This document shows positions 51,625 through 64,000 of a stretch of 64,000 bases of DNA, piece by piece (the stretch's first letter is position 1; the number at the start of each line of letters is the position of its first letter). Source of the DNA: Austwickia chelonae (GTDB taxonomy: Bacteria; Actinomycetota; Actinomycetes; Actinomycetales; Dermatophilaceae); NCBI RefSeq assembly GCF_003391095.1, contig NZ_CP031447.1:1116001-1180000 (forward strand), given 5' to 3'. A program made the position numbers and the translations under genes. A model generated the notes under the pieces. That model was not told where the DNA came from, ran no database searches, and worked only from the letters and a program-made list of their open reading frames with translations.

Positions 51625-51853
51625 TGACTCGTGGTGATCTGATCGATGATGCGCAGGTAGCTTCGGGGCCCAGGGTCGGAGTGGCAGGTTCTGGAGGAGA
51701 TCCTGAGCGGTTCCCTTGGCGCTTCTGGATCAACGGGGACCGAACAGTGTCGGCCTATCGCCCGGCGGTTTCTCCGCAGCGACAGGGGTAAGGGATTATG
51801 GCCAAGGAGAGTCCACCGTCCGGGTGGCCTGGCGATCGAGAGGTAGTGAAATT

Positions 51854-53110
51854 GTGAGCAATGTGCTCGACGAGTTGATGTGGCGTGGCCTGGTGGCACA
51901 GACCACCGACGAGGCTTCGTTGCGTGAGGCGCTCGAGAACCCGCTCACGGTCTATTGCGGCTTCGATCCCACTGCACCTTCCTTGCATTTTGGCAATCTC
52001 GTGCAGTTGATACTGCTGCGGCATCTTCAACGGGCAGGCCATCGGGTCATCGGACTGGTGGGAGGGTCGACTGGTTTGATCGGGGACCCTCGGCCTACGA
52101 GCGAGCGGACGTTGAAGACCAAGGAACAGACCGCGGCGGACGTCGATCGTATTGCTGCTCAGGTACGTAAGATTCTGTCGATTGATGACAGCAACCCCCC
52201 AACCTTTGTGAACAACCTGGACTGGACCGCTCCGATTTCCGCCATTGATTTTCTTCGTGACTACGGGAAACACTTCAGGGTCAATCAGATGATCAAGAAG
52301 GATGCTGTGTCCGCCCGGTTGAGCTCTGAGCAGGGGATCAGCTACACCGAGTTCAGTTATCAGATCTTGCAAGCGCTGGACTACCTGCACTTGTACCGTG
52401 AATTTGGCTGCACGCTACAAACCGGTGGCCAGGATCAGTGGGGCAACCTCACCGCAGGGGTCGACCTTATCGGCCGGTCGGAAGGCGCCTCAGTGCACGT
52501 GCTGACGACTCCGCTTCTCACTGACAGCTCAGGTGAGAAGTTTGGTAAATCTGCAGGAAATGCAGTTTGGCTTGACCCAGAGATGACGAGTCCGTATGCG
52601 TTTTACCAGTATTGGCTCAACGTCGAAGACGCCTCAGTGATCATGCTGCTTAAGGTCTTCACCGATCGAACCCAGGATGAGATCGCTGAGTTCGAGCGTC
52701 AGGTGAGGGAAGAGCCCTTCCGTAGGACAGCACAGAAGCAGTTGGCTGCAGATGTGACAGAGCTGGTCCACGGAGTAGCTGCATCTGAGTCTGTCCAATC
52801 AGCTTCAGCGGCGCTTTTCGGTAAGGGCGACCTTCGAGGGCTGGCCATGACCACGCTGCGGGACGCCACAGACGAGCTTCCCGACGGTGTGGCAACTGTC
52901 GGCGATTCGCTGGTGGACGCGCTGGTTTCCTCAGGGCTGGTCGACTCCAGGAACGCAGCACGACGGGTGCTCTCCGAAGGGGGCGTCTCGGTTAACAACC
53001 TCAAGGTGAGTGATCCAGGAACGTTGCTTGTTGAGGAGGACTTCCTGGGAGGGGAAATCTGTCTTCTCAAGCGGGGACGCAAGGCCATGGCTGTGGTTCG
53101 CCGGGCATGA
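51854..53110 (+). CDS. tyrS: Tyrosyl-tRNA synthetase
   Basis: Class I synthetase, 418 aa. The HIGH-type motif is HFGN at about 45-48, the tyrosine pocket contains YCGFDPTAPSLH and TGGQDQWGN, and the KMSKS loop reads KFGKS at about 229-233. A C-terminal S4 domain (about 350-418) is present. I chose GTG at 51854, where homologues start; the frame is open for 46 codons upstream through the mpg remnant. With the IS in mpg, transcription from argH may not reach this gene, so a promoter within the IS or the mpg 3' part must serve it; I could not pick one. Confidence 0.95.
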   Translation: MSNVLDELMWRGLVAQTTDEASLREALENPLTVYCGFDPTAPSLHFGNLVQLILLRHLQRAGHRVIGLVGGSTGLIGDPRPTSERTLKTKEQTAADVDRIAAQVRKILSIDDSNPPTFVNNLDWTAPISAIDFLRDYGKHFRVNQMIKKDAVSARLSSEQGISYTEFSYQILQALDYLHLYREFGCTLQTGGQDQWGNLTAGVDLIGRSEGASVHVLTTPLLTDSSGEKFGKSAGNAVWLDPEMTSPYAFYQYWLNVEDASVIMLLKVFTDRTQDEIAEFERQVREEPFRRTAQKQLAADVTELVHGVAASESVQSASAALFGKGDLRGLAMTTLRDATDELPDGVATVGDSLVDALVSSGLVDSRNAARRVLSEGGVSVNNLKVSDPGTLLVEEDFLGGEICLLKRGRKAMAVVRRA

Positions 53111-53200
53111 GCTCCCACGCTTGGAGGTACCCCCGCTGCGACGCTGCAAGCTTCTGAACAGCAGATTTGTACCTCTTGGGATTCTCTGGCTAATGTATTT

Positions 53201-53263
53201 CCTGTCAGCCCGGAAGGGAAGAAGCGAGGCGGAAAAGCCTCGGGTAAGCCTCGGGCTGACAGG
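53201..53263 (+). terminator. Nested hairpin after tyrS
   Basis: CCTGTCAGCCCG (53201-53212) pairs perfectly with CGGGCTGACAGG (53252-53263). Inside, CGAGGC (53225-53230) pairs with GCCTCG (53237-53242) around GGAAAA. No T run follows, so it may be a U-poor terminator shielding the rRNA promoter, or have another role. Confidence 0.55.
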
Positions 53264-53328
53264 TTCTCGATAGGAGAAGATGTCCTGAATCTACAGGGTT
53301 TCGATTCCTTGAATCTCGAAGAGTGAAC

Positions 53329-53357
53329 TTGAACATCAAGGCACACTCTGATAGAGT
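53329..53357 (+). promoter_or_regulatory. Putative rRNA operon promoter
   Basis: TTGAAC (53329-53334), a 17-base spacer and TAGAGT (53352-53357). It is the best sigma-70-type match in the region and lies about 235 bases before rrs, a usual distance. Confidence 0.55.
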
Positions 53358-53451
53358 TGAGAGCCTGCCGCCGAGAAGGAAGACTTCACGACGGAGCGCC
53401 GCCTCTTGCTAGGTTCTGCTAAGATCCTCTAGCTCGCAGGTAAGCAACCGA

Positions 53452-53474
53452 TTCTTGAGAACTCAACAGCGTGC
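53452..53474 (+). promoter_or_regulatory. Actinobacterial rRNA leader motif (antitermination box-like)
   Basis: CTTGAGAACTCAACAGCGTG is a sequence commonly seen in actinobacterial rRNA leaders between promoter and rrs, in the place of the Nus-factor boxes. A related TTTTGAGAATTACACAG occurs in the 16S-23S spacer. Confidence 0.55.
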
Positions 53475-53592
53475 CGAAATCGATGCCAATTGTTTGTTGG
53501 TTTCAAGTCAATTCGGTCTTGACTTAATGGTTGAGACTTTTGGTTTGTTGCCAGGATTTTCCCGGCTAACTTTGTTGGCCTGGGGTTTTTCA

Positions 53593-58546
<4,954 letters not shown>

Positions 58547-58547
<1 letters not shown>

Positions 58548-58577
58548 CAAAGATGCTACGCGTCCACTGTGTGATTC
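58547..58577 (+). other. 3' arm of the pre-23S processing stem
   Basis: Runs from ACAAAGATGC through GCGTCCACTGTGTGATTC and pairs with 55411-55440, as described there. Confidence 0.8.
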
Positions 58578-58650
58578 CCGGAACATCAACCGGGATGAAC
58601 AATTTCATATGAGATTGTTGTGATTCTCTGAGGTTGGTAAGTACGAGAGA

Positions 58651-58768
58651 GTTACGGCGGTCATAGCGAGAGGGAAACGCCCGGTCCCATTCCGAACCCG
58701 GAAGCTAAGCCTCTCAGCGCCGATGGTACTGCACTGGTGACGGTGTGGGAGAGTAGGACGCCGCCGGA
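58651..58768 (+). rRNA. rrf: 5S ribosomal RNA
   Basis: About 118 bases, starting GTTACGGCGGTCATAGCG and ending GGACGCCGCCGGA, so that the two ends pair (GGCGG with CCGCC). The central CCCATTCCGAACCCGGAAGCTAAG is the conserved 5S core. Confidence 0.95.
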
Positions 58769-58781
58769 CAATCATTCAGGA

Positions 58782-58817
58782 AGGGTCCTGACCACTACGT
58801 GGTCAGGACCCTTTTTG
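58782..58817 (+). terminator. rRNA operon terminator
   Basis: A perfect 14-bp stem, AGGGTCCTGACCAC and its complement (58782-58795, 58799-58812), has a 3-base loop and a following run of five Ts. A classic strong intrinsic terminator. Confidence 0.93.
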
Positions 58818-59040
58818 TGTTTGGGGAGTATTCCGTGTGGCTGGGAGCCTGGGGTGAGGCCCGGGTAGAGCATCTACCCACAGCCACCAGAGGACCCCAC
58901 AGACAAGAACCCACGCTTCTATGCCAGCGTGATGATGCGACATCGCTATCAGAAGCGCTTAGGTGCGGATGGCTGGTGTTCGATAACCTTGTTGACGGTC
59001 GTGAAACGGCCGCGTGTGCAGATCAGAAGAGGGGAACGAA

Positions 59041-60375
59041 GTGTCTCAGGACCGAAATATGCTGGGATCAGGGCGGTCTCGGTGGAACCGAGTCGACGGA
59101 GAGCAGCAGCCCCCTGCCGGAGACAGCCATCAGACTACTCACGCTGTACAACGGGCGGAGGAAGACTCCCCTAAGTCGTCCCAACAGGGTAAAAAATCAC
59201 GAGACGGCGAGCTGCCGAGAGGACGAACTGCTGACGGTGCAGCAGATAGAAAAACTCGCTTTGGGCGTTCTGAGCTAGGAAATCGGCACGACAGAAGATC
59301 GGCTGGTAGGCCGCAGCGAGAAGCTGACGAGACGGGACGAAGCCAAGGACGACAGAGCCAGGAAGGGCGCCCTGTGCGAGGGCGGAGAGATACTGATCGC
59401 CGTGGATCTTTCGGGGAACGTCCGAAGCGTTTTCGAGACGAACAAGATCGGGACGGTTCGAAGACCCCAGTGGGGGAGCGTCGTCCCTTCCGGTCTCGCA
59501 GCGGAGAGGGAGGACGCACTGCAGGACCCCGTAAGGACGAAAAATTTGAAGTCGTCAAACGCGGTGGGGCCCGGCTGGCGCCAAAACAAGAACGTAAGCC
59601 GGACCCAGCTATCGATGCAGATGTCACCGGGCTCGAAATTGACCGTGCAATCAAGAACGAACTTCGCACATTGAGTAAAGAGAACGCCAAAGGCGTAGGG
59701 CAACATTTGGTTATGGTGTCCCGGTTGCTGGACGTGGACATCAACGGTGCCCGTGCACATGCGGAAACAGCGGTCCGCAGAGCAGGGAGAGTGGCGGCTG
59801 TTCGTGAAGCCAGAGGGCTAGTTGCCTACCGAGAAGGCGACTACCAGATGGCGCTGAGTGAATTTAGGACTGCACGTAGGCTGTCTGGTTCACAGCATCT
59901 TCTGCCCCTCATGGTTGACTGCGAACGCGGGCTGGGACGTCCGGAAAGAGCTCTCGAACTGGCGGGATCCCCTGAGGCTCGTACCTTGACGAAAGCGGAA
60001 CGCATCGAGCTTTTGATCGTCTGTTCTGGGATTCGCAGGGACATGGGGCATCTGGATGCTTCTGTAGTGCTGCTTGAAACCCCAGATCTCAATCCGAACA
60101 GGAGAGATCCTTGGTCAGCGCGATTGTTCTACGCATATGGTGAAGCATTGATGAGCCGTGGTGATCATGAACTTGCCCGTGCATGGTTCGCAGAAGCAGC
60201 AGATGCAGACACCGATAATCTCACCGATGCAGCTGAACGGCTTGATGAGATCGATGGAATCGTTTTTGTCGACCTCGGAGAAGAAGAGAACGACCTGCCT
60301 GGGGTCAGCTCGGTTAAGAATGGGGCTGATTCTGCGCAAGAGCAGGATGTTCAGCAGACGGGCCATATGAGGTAA
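59041..60375 (+). CDS. TPR-like protein with long charged, disordered N terminus
   Basis: A 444-aa protein. Residues 1 to about 185 are low-complexity, rich in Arg, Gly, Asp, Glu and Ser (for example GRPQREADETGRSQGRQ), and look disordered. From about 190 to 410 the sequence is helical with TPR-like repeats (LVAYREGDYQMALSEFRTARRLSG; FYAYGEALMSRGDHELARAWFAEAADAD). The C terminus is acidic. GTG at 59041 is six bases after GAGGGG; a GTG nine codons upstream is less likely. The gene occupies the place of mycobacterial Rv1691 between tyrS and the HAD gene. Function unknown; the Arg-rich tail suggests RNA or ribosome contact, which is speculation. Confidence 0.85.
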   Translation: MSQDRNMLGSGRSRWNRVDGEQQPPAGDSHQTTHAVQRAEEDSPKSSQQGKKSRDGELPRGRTADGAADRKTRFGRSELGNRHDRRSAGRPQREADETGRSQGRQSQEGRPVRGRRDTDRRGSFGERPKRFRDEQDRDGSKTPVGERRPFRSRSGEGGRTAGPRKDEKFEVVKRGGARLAPKQERKPDPAIDADVTGLEIDRAIKNELRTLSKENAKGVGQHLVMVSRLLDVDINGARAHAETAVRRAGRVAAVREARGLVAYREGDYQMALSEFRTARRLSGSQHLLPLMVDCERGLGRPERALELAGSPEARTLTKAERIELLIVCSGIRRDMGHLDASVVLLETPDLNPNRRDPWSARLFYAYGEALMSRGDHELARAWFAEAADADTDNLTDAAERLDEIDGIVFVDLGEEENDLPGVSSVKNGADSAQEQDVQQTGHMR

Positions 60376-60450
60376 ACAGTCTGTGAAAGTGACATACTCG
60401 ACTTTATCGAGAGATGGGAAACCGCTCCCAGTTCGCAGGAGAAAATTTCT

Positions 60451-61509
60451 ATGACAGATGTGTCAGATTGCCTGGTTAGTTTTTATCGTGGGCTTATCTG
60501 CGACCTGGATGGCGTGGTCTATAGAGGATCAAACGCAGTGCCACATGCCGTTGATTCGCTTGCCGAAGCTCAAAGAGGAGGTATTGGCGTAGTTTACGCC
60601 ACAAACAATGCCTCTCGCCCACCACGTGAAGTCGCTGATCAGCTGAGAGCGCTAGGCCTGGTGCTTGAAGAAAGGGCTGTTGTCACCAGCGCGCAAGCTG
60701 GTGCCGCATACCTGGCAGGAGTCCTCCCCGCCGGAAGCAGGGTTTTGGCCGTTGGAGGACCAGGTGTGGCACAGGCGCTGTCCGCAGCTGGCCTTCAGGC
60801 AGTGAGTGGCGCGGATAGCTCAGGCGGAGAAAAAGTATCCGCGGTGCTCCAGGGTTATGGTCGAGATGTCAGCTGGACGGATCTGGCCGAAGCTGCATAC
60901 GCCATTTCAGAAGGAGCCCTTTGGGTCGCGTCGAATACTGATCTCACTATCCCGACTGCGCGGGGACTCGCCCCGGGGAACGGTTCCCTTGTTGGCGCAG
61001 TAAGACAAGCTGTGAAGATCGACCCCATCGTCGTCGGAAAGCCCCAAACTGCACTTTATGAACTCTCAGCCTCAGTGCTTCACGGAGAACTGACAGAGGT
61101 GCTCGCACTAGGAGATCGCCTCGACACCGACATCGAAGGAGCTAACAAGGCCGGGATCGATTCCTTGTTCGTCCTGACAGGGGTGAACAACGTCGCGGAC
61201 GTTGTCATGTCGCCTGAGCTGCTACGTCCTCGATACATCGCTAGCGATCTTCGATCCTTGATGACTCCGTATGCAGAGCCGACTGTAAACAGCGATGGGA
61301 AGACCGCCACCGCAAGATGCGCAGATGCGGAGGTCATCGTTGGAACCAAGGGAGTGGAGAGTCTCGCCGGGGACCCAGAGTCGGCTATGCGGACCTTCGT
61401 CTCAGCGGCCTGGATGGCCCAGGACGCAGGGATTTTGCGCGACCAGGACGAGATCCGCCGCGCCGCAGACGCTGTGCAAGATGCGGCTCGGCGAGCTGCG
61501 CAGGGCTGA
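60451..61509 (+). CDS. HAD-IIA family hydrolase (NagD/PGPase-like)
   Basis: Phosphatase of the haloacid dehalogenase superfamily, 352 aa. Motif I is CDLDGVVYRG with nucleophile Asp18 and Asp20; TNNASRPPREVADQL carries motif II; VGKPQTALYEL and LALGDRLDTDIEGANKAGIDSLFVLTG are motifs III and IV. A C-terminal extension (about 275-352) is typical of the actinobacterial members next to tlyA. The substrate is unknown. The ATG follows CAGGAGAAAATTTCT. Confidence 0.9.
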   Translation: MTDVSDCLVSFYRGLICDLDGVVYRGSNAVPHAVDSLAEAQRGGIGVVYATNNASRPPREVADQLRALGLVLEERAVVTSAQAGAAYLAGVLPAGSRVLAVGGPGVAQALSAAGLQAVSGADSSGGEKVSAVLQGYGRDVSWTDLAEAAYAISEGALWVASNTDLTIPTARGLAPGNGSLVGAVRQAVKIDPIVVGKPQTALYELSASVLHGELTEVLALGDRLDTDIEGANKAGIDSLFVLTGVNNVADVVMSPELLRPRYIASDLRSLMTPYAEPTVNSDGKTATARCADAEVIVGTKGVESLAGDPESAMRTFVSAAWMAQDAGILRDQDEIRRAADAVQDAARRAAQG

Positions 61510-61511
61510 CG

Positions 61512-61736
61512 ATGGTTCACCCCGTCGACTCTGATAGCAACGGTGGCAAGCCAGTTCCTGGCTTGCCACCGGAGGCCTGCTGCGGGACACCCGAGAAGAC
61601 ATGTCAGCTGGAGATCAGCGGGACCTTCAAACAGCTCATAGAGCTTGAAACCAGTGATTTCGATGGTGCGATTGAGCTGGGAGCCCGTCTCTATCAGGAT
61701 CTTCGTAGCCAGCTGCAGGAGGCAGCAGGAGGATGA
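61512..61736 (+). CDS. Small conserved protein between the HAD gene and tlyA
   Basis: A 74-aa protein that starts two bases after the HAD stop and overlaps tlyA by ATGA. The N terminus is Pro/Gly-rich; a cluster of three Cys (ACCGTPEKTC, about residues 23-32) precedes an acidic helix (LIELETSDFDGAIELGARLYQDLRSQL). It corresponds in position to mycobacterial Rv1693. Function unknown. The conserved position and coupling make it very likely a real gene. Confidence 0.8.
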   Translation: MVHPVDSDSNGGKPVPGLPPEACCGTPEKTCQLEISGTFKQLIELETSDFDGAIELGARLYQDLRSQLQEAAGG

Positions 61737-62554
61737 CCCCTTCGCGTATCGATGCTGCGCTGGTCGCTCGAGGTCTAGCACGTTCGCGTGGAGACGCTCA
61801 GGAGCTGATTCGATCAGGTGCGGTACAGCTCAATGAAACTGCTGTCCGCAAAATGTCGACCCCGGTACGCGAAACAGATCAGATCGTCGTCCGGAGGGAG
61901 GGTCCGCTCCCGGTCGGTCGTGGCGCGTATAAATTAGAAAAGGCTTTCGAGCTCTTCGGGAGAACTCGTGAAGATCCTTTTGACGTCGGGGGGCAGCGCT
62001 GCCTCGATATCGGTGCATCGACGGGCGGGTTCACCCAGGTTCTTCTAGCGCACGGCGCCAGAGAAGTCACCGCGCTCGATGTCGGACATGGGCAGCTGTC
62101 ACCCACGCTCCGATCTGACCCTCGGGTGCGGGAAGAATCCGGTCGCAATATTCGCGAAACCTGTGCTATCGATATCGATGGCCCTTTTCCCATCATCGTC
62201 GGCGACCTGAGTTTCGTCTCCCTGGCACTGGTCATGCCTGCCGTCGCAGAGCTGATCGACGACCCAGGACAAGCTGTTCTTCTGGTCAAGCCCCAGTTTG
62301 AGAGCGGACGAAACGCCCTCGACAAGAACGGCGTCGTCCGTGACCCCCGCGAACACCGTAGAGCGATCTGCGCCGTGGCCCGTTCAGCGCGCGAACAAGG
62401 ACTTTTTCCCAGAGAGATCCGCACAACAGGACTCCCCGGACGTACCGGAAATCACGAGTACCTAATGTGGATCACGACGAGAGAAGAACTCGCCTTGACC
62501 GACGACGAAGCGGCTGCCGACACTGCTGTTGATCTTCCGGGAAGGACACGATGA
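61733..62554 (+). CDS. tlyA: TlyA family rRNA 2'-O-methyltransferase
   Basis: An S4 RNA-binding domain (about 3-60) is followed by an FtsJ-like SAM domain with LDIGASTGGFTQVLL at about 91-105 and VGDLSFVSLALVMP. Homologues methylate cytidines in 16S and/or 23S rRNA (capreomycin sensitivity). It is 273 aa, the length of the TlyA-II type that modifies both subunits; assignment to that type is inference. It lies between the small protein and nadK, coupled by ATGA on both sides. Confidence 0.93.
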   Translation: MTPSRIDAALVARGLARSRGDAQELIRSGAVQLNETAVRKMSTPVRETDQIVVRREGPLPVGRGAYKLEKAFELFGRTREDPFDVGGQRCLDIGASTGGFTQVLLAHGAREVTALDVGHGQLSPTLRSDPRVREESGRNIRETCAIDIDGPFPIIVGDLSFVSLALVMPAVAELIDDPGQAVLLVKPQFESGRNALDKNGVVRDPREHRRAICAVARSAREQGLFPREIRTTGLPGRTGNHEYLMWITTREELALTDDEAAADTAVDLPGRTR

Positions 62555-63459
62555 CGCGCACAGTACTGCTCATCACCAATGTCACCCGCTCCGAGCTGCG
62601 CCACCATACCTGTGAGATCGCCTCCCTTTTCGCTCAAGCCGGGATGCAGGTGGCGATGGCCTCCAGCGAACTTGACGTTATTGGAAGAACAGCGAACTCC
62701 CCGATCATCGAGGCGGATGCTGATGTGCCAGCAGACGGAGTGGAACTGGTCTGTGTTCTCGGAGGAGACGGGACGATCCTCCGGGCCGCAGACATCGCCC
62801 GAGGGTCAGGAGTTCCCTTACTCGGCGTGAACTTCGGCCATGTAGGATTCCTGGCTCAAGCAGAACGAGATGCGCTCACCGATGTTGTCCGACAAGTGGT
62901 GGCTGGCGATTACGCCGTCGAAGATCGGATGACTCTTGACGTGACAGCGCTACATCGTCAAGACGTCATCGCTACCAGCTGGGCACTCAACGAGGTCACC
63001 GTCGAGAAAGCAGCCCGGGAACGCATGTTGGAGCTCGTGCTCGAGATCGACGGCCGACCGCTCTCGACGTGGGGGTGCGATGGCGTCATCGTGGCCACCC
63101 CCACCGGAAGCACGGCCTATGCCTTTTCTGCAGGAGGCCCCGTCGTCTGGCCCGATGTCGAAGCTCTCCTTTTGGTTCCCATCTCGGCACATGCGCTGTT
63201 CGCAAGGCCTCTTGTCGTCGGACCGGACTCGCACGTCGCTGTCGACCTGGTAGCAGGTACTGAAGGTCGGGGAGTCATGTGGTGCGACGGAGCCAGACCT
63301 GTAGAACTACCGGAAGCTGCTCGTATCGAAGTGCGTCGTAGCGATCTTCCTGTACGACTTGCCCGCCTTGACGACGCGCCCTTCACCGATCGGCTTGTAG
63401 AGAAATTCGCGCTATCCGTTCACGGATGGCGCGGCAGGAACAACACGAACCTCAGGTGA
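62551..63459 (+). CDS. nadK: NAD kinase
   Basis: Phosphorylates NAD to NADP. It is 302 aa with the catalytic GGDGT at about 71-75 and the motif NEVTVEKAARERMLELVLEIDG followed by DGVIVATPTGSTAYAFSAGGP. The ATG overlaps tlyA by ATGA. Next comes recN after 112 bases, as in mycobacteria. Confidence 0.96.
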   Translation: MTRTVLLITNVTRSELRHHTCEIASLFAQAGMQVAMASSELDVIGRTANSPIIEADADVPADGVELVCVLGGDGTILRAADIARGSGVPLLGVNFGHVGFLAQAERDALTDVVRQVVAGDYAVEDRMTLDVTALHRQDVIATSWALNEVTVEKAARERMLELVLEIDGRPLSTWGCDGVIVATPTGSTAYAFSAGGPVVWPDVEALLLVPISAHALFARPLVVGPDSHVAVDLVAGTEGRGVMWCDGARPVELPEAARIEVRRSDLPVRLARLDDAPFTDRLVEKFALSVHGWRGRNNTNLR

Positions 63460-63559
63460 TCGCAGAGTAGCCAGCTACAGAAAGCCCCAAGGCCGGCTCG
63501 GAAGAGCGACGATCCCCAGGGAAGACAGCCGGGAATCCAGCGGAACACGATCTTATGCC

Positions 63560-63565
63560 TACGCT
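63560..63565 (+). promoter_or_regulatory. Putative -10 of recN
   Basis: TACGCT ends six bases before the recN ATG, with no ribosome binding site in GGCCTC. It fits the leaderless pattern. I saw no clear LexA box in 63460-63571. Confidence 0.3.
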
Positions 63566-63571
63566 GGCCTC

Positions 63572-64000
63572 ATGCTCCGCCAGATGCGAATCCAAGGTCT
63601 GGGTGTCATCGAAGACGCCGTTCTCGACCTCAGCGATGGACTCAATGTCCTCACCGGTGAAACCGGTGCCGGGAAGACCATGGTGATCTCCGGGCTCGGG
63701 CTGCTTCTCGGAGCACGAGGCGACGCAGCAATGGTCCGTGCAGATGAACGCGCTGCTGTGATCGAAGGGCTACTCGACATTCCCGAAGGCCACCCGGCTC
63801 GGGAACGAGCGATCGACGCCGGGGCAGACGTTGAAGACGATCTGATCATCAGCCGTACTGTGTCCGCTGAAGGACGCAGCCGTGCACACGTCGGAGGCAG
63901 GCAGACTCCGGTCTCAGTGCTGGGCGACATCGGAGAGATGCTTGTGGCCGTGCACGGGCAATCCGATCAGTGGCGCCTCCGCAGACCTGAAGAACACCGG
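63572..64000 (+). CDS. recN: DNA repair protein RecN (3' partial)
   Basis: SMC-like ATPase for double-strand break repair; only the first 143 residues are inside the window. The start MLRQMRIQGLGVIEDAVLDL matches the family, and the Walker A GETGAGKT is at about 29-36. VGGRQTPVSVLGDIGEMLVAVHGQSDQ is the conserved stretch after the first strand set. The coiled coil and Walker B lie beyond the right edge. Confidence 0.93.
   Translation, partial: MLRQMRIQGLGVIEDAVLDLSDGLNVLTGETGAGKTMVISGLGLLLGARGDAAMVRADERAAVIEGLLDIPEGHPARERAIDAGADVEDDLIISRTVSAEGRSRAHVGGRQTPVSVLGDIGEMLVAVHGQSDQWRLRRPEEHR

Larger units (their letters stand above)
53111..53592 (+). other. 482-base tyrS-rrs region: hairpin, rRNA promoter and leader
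   Basis: No protein gene is supported. In order it holds a nested hairpin (53201-53263), a putative rRNA promoter (53329-53357) and a conserved leader motif (53452-53474). A second -35-like TTGACT at 53519-53524 has no good -10. Confidence 0.6.

Noticed and set aside
58799-59278. 159-codon frame after 5S rRNA
   Set aside because: It starts inside the rRNA terminator and overlaps the TPR gene in another frame; no family resemblance.

Overview
The window is a 64 kb piece of chromosome from a high-GC Gram-positive bacterium (Actinomycetota, probably order Micrococcales). The evidence is the wag31/sepF/pgeF set beside ftsZ, a PriA-type HisA, the gene orders argCJBD-R-H and tyrS / TPR protein / HAD / small protein / tlyA / nadK / recN (the order known from mycobacteria), many GTG starts, and a 23S rRNA with the long actinobacterial insertion. 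Third codon positions are only moderately GC rich. MurE carries the DNPR motif of meso-diaminopimelate-adding enzymes. A member of the Dermatophilaceae would fit, but that is a guess. Nearly everything is on the plus strand and is core genome.

Layout. 1-17.2 kb: the division and cell wall (dcw) cluster, ftsI (cut by the left edge)-murE-murF-mraY-murD-ftsW-murG-murC-ftsQ-ftsZ, then pgeF-yggS-sepF-yggT-wag31. It makes lipid II and assembles and positions the divisome and growth pole. 17.2-25.5 kb: a DksA/TraR-type zinc finger protein, lspA, an RluD-type pseudouridine synthase, dnaE and an S9 oligopeptidase. 25.5-27.7 kb: a small accessory block with a band-7 (SPFH) membrane protein, a short ribbon-helix-helix-like protein and the only minus-strand gene, a FetB/UPF0014-type permease. 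27.8-33.3 kb: hisD-hisC-hisB-hisH-priA-sseB. 33.4-42.9 kb: an MFS transporter, infC-rpmI-rplT, a SpoU methyltransferase, a soluble histidine kinase, pheS-pheT and an SDR oxidoreductase. 43-50 kb: argC-ACT protein-argJ-argB-argD-argR-argH, without argF or argG. 50-53.1 kb: a 3-methyladenine DNA glycosylase gene (mpg) split by an ISL3-family insertion sequence, then tyrS. 53.1-58.8 kb: a complete rrs-rrl-rrf operon with promoter, leader, processing stem and terminator, and no spacer tRNA. 59-64 kb: a TPR protein, HAD phosphatase, small conserved protein, tlyA, nadK and the start of recN (cut by the right edge).

Most genes inside operons overlap by 4 bases (ATGA or GTGA). Several first genes of transcription units have a -10-like hexamer 6-9 bases before the start codon and no Shine-Dalgarno sequence, which suggests leaderless mRNAs.

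The clearest non-routine observations are: the IS insertion in mpg, with a perfect 8-bp target duplication and an internally deleted transposase; the ATC start codon of infC; the operator-like repeats before the SPFH gene; and the run of 11-residue repeats in Wag31. I saw no CRISPR array, prophage, tRNA gene, recognised defence system or biosynthetic cluster, and nothing that I would call a wholly new system.
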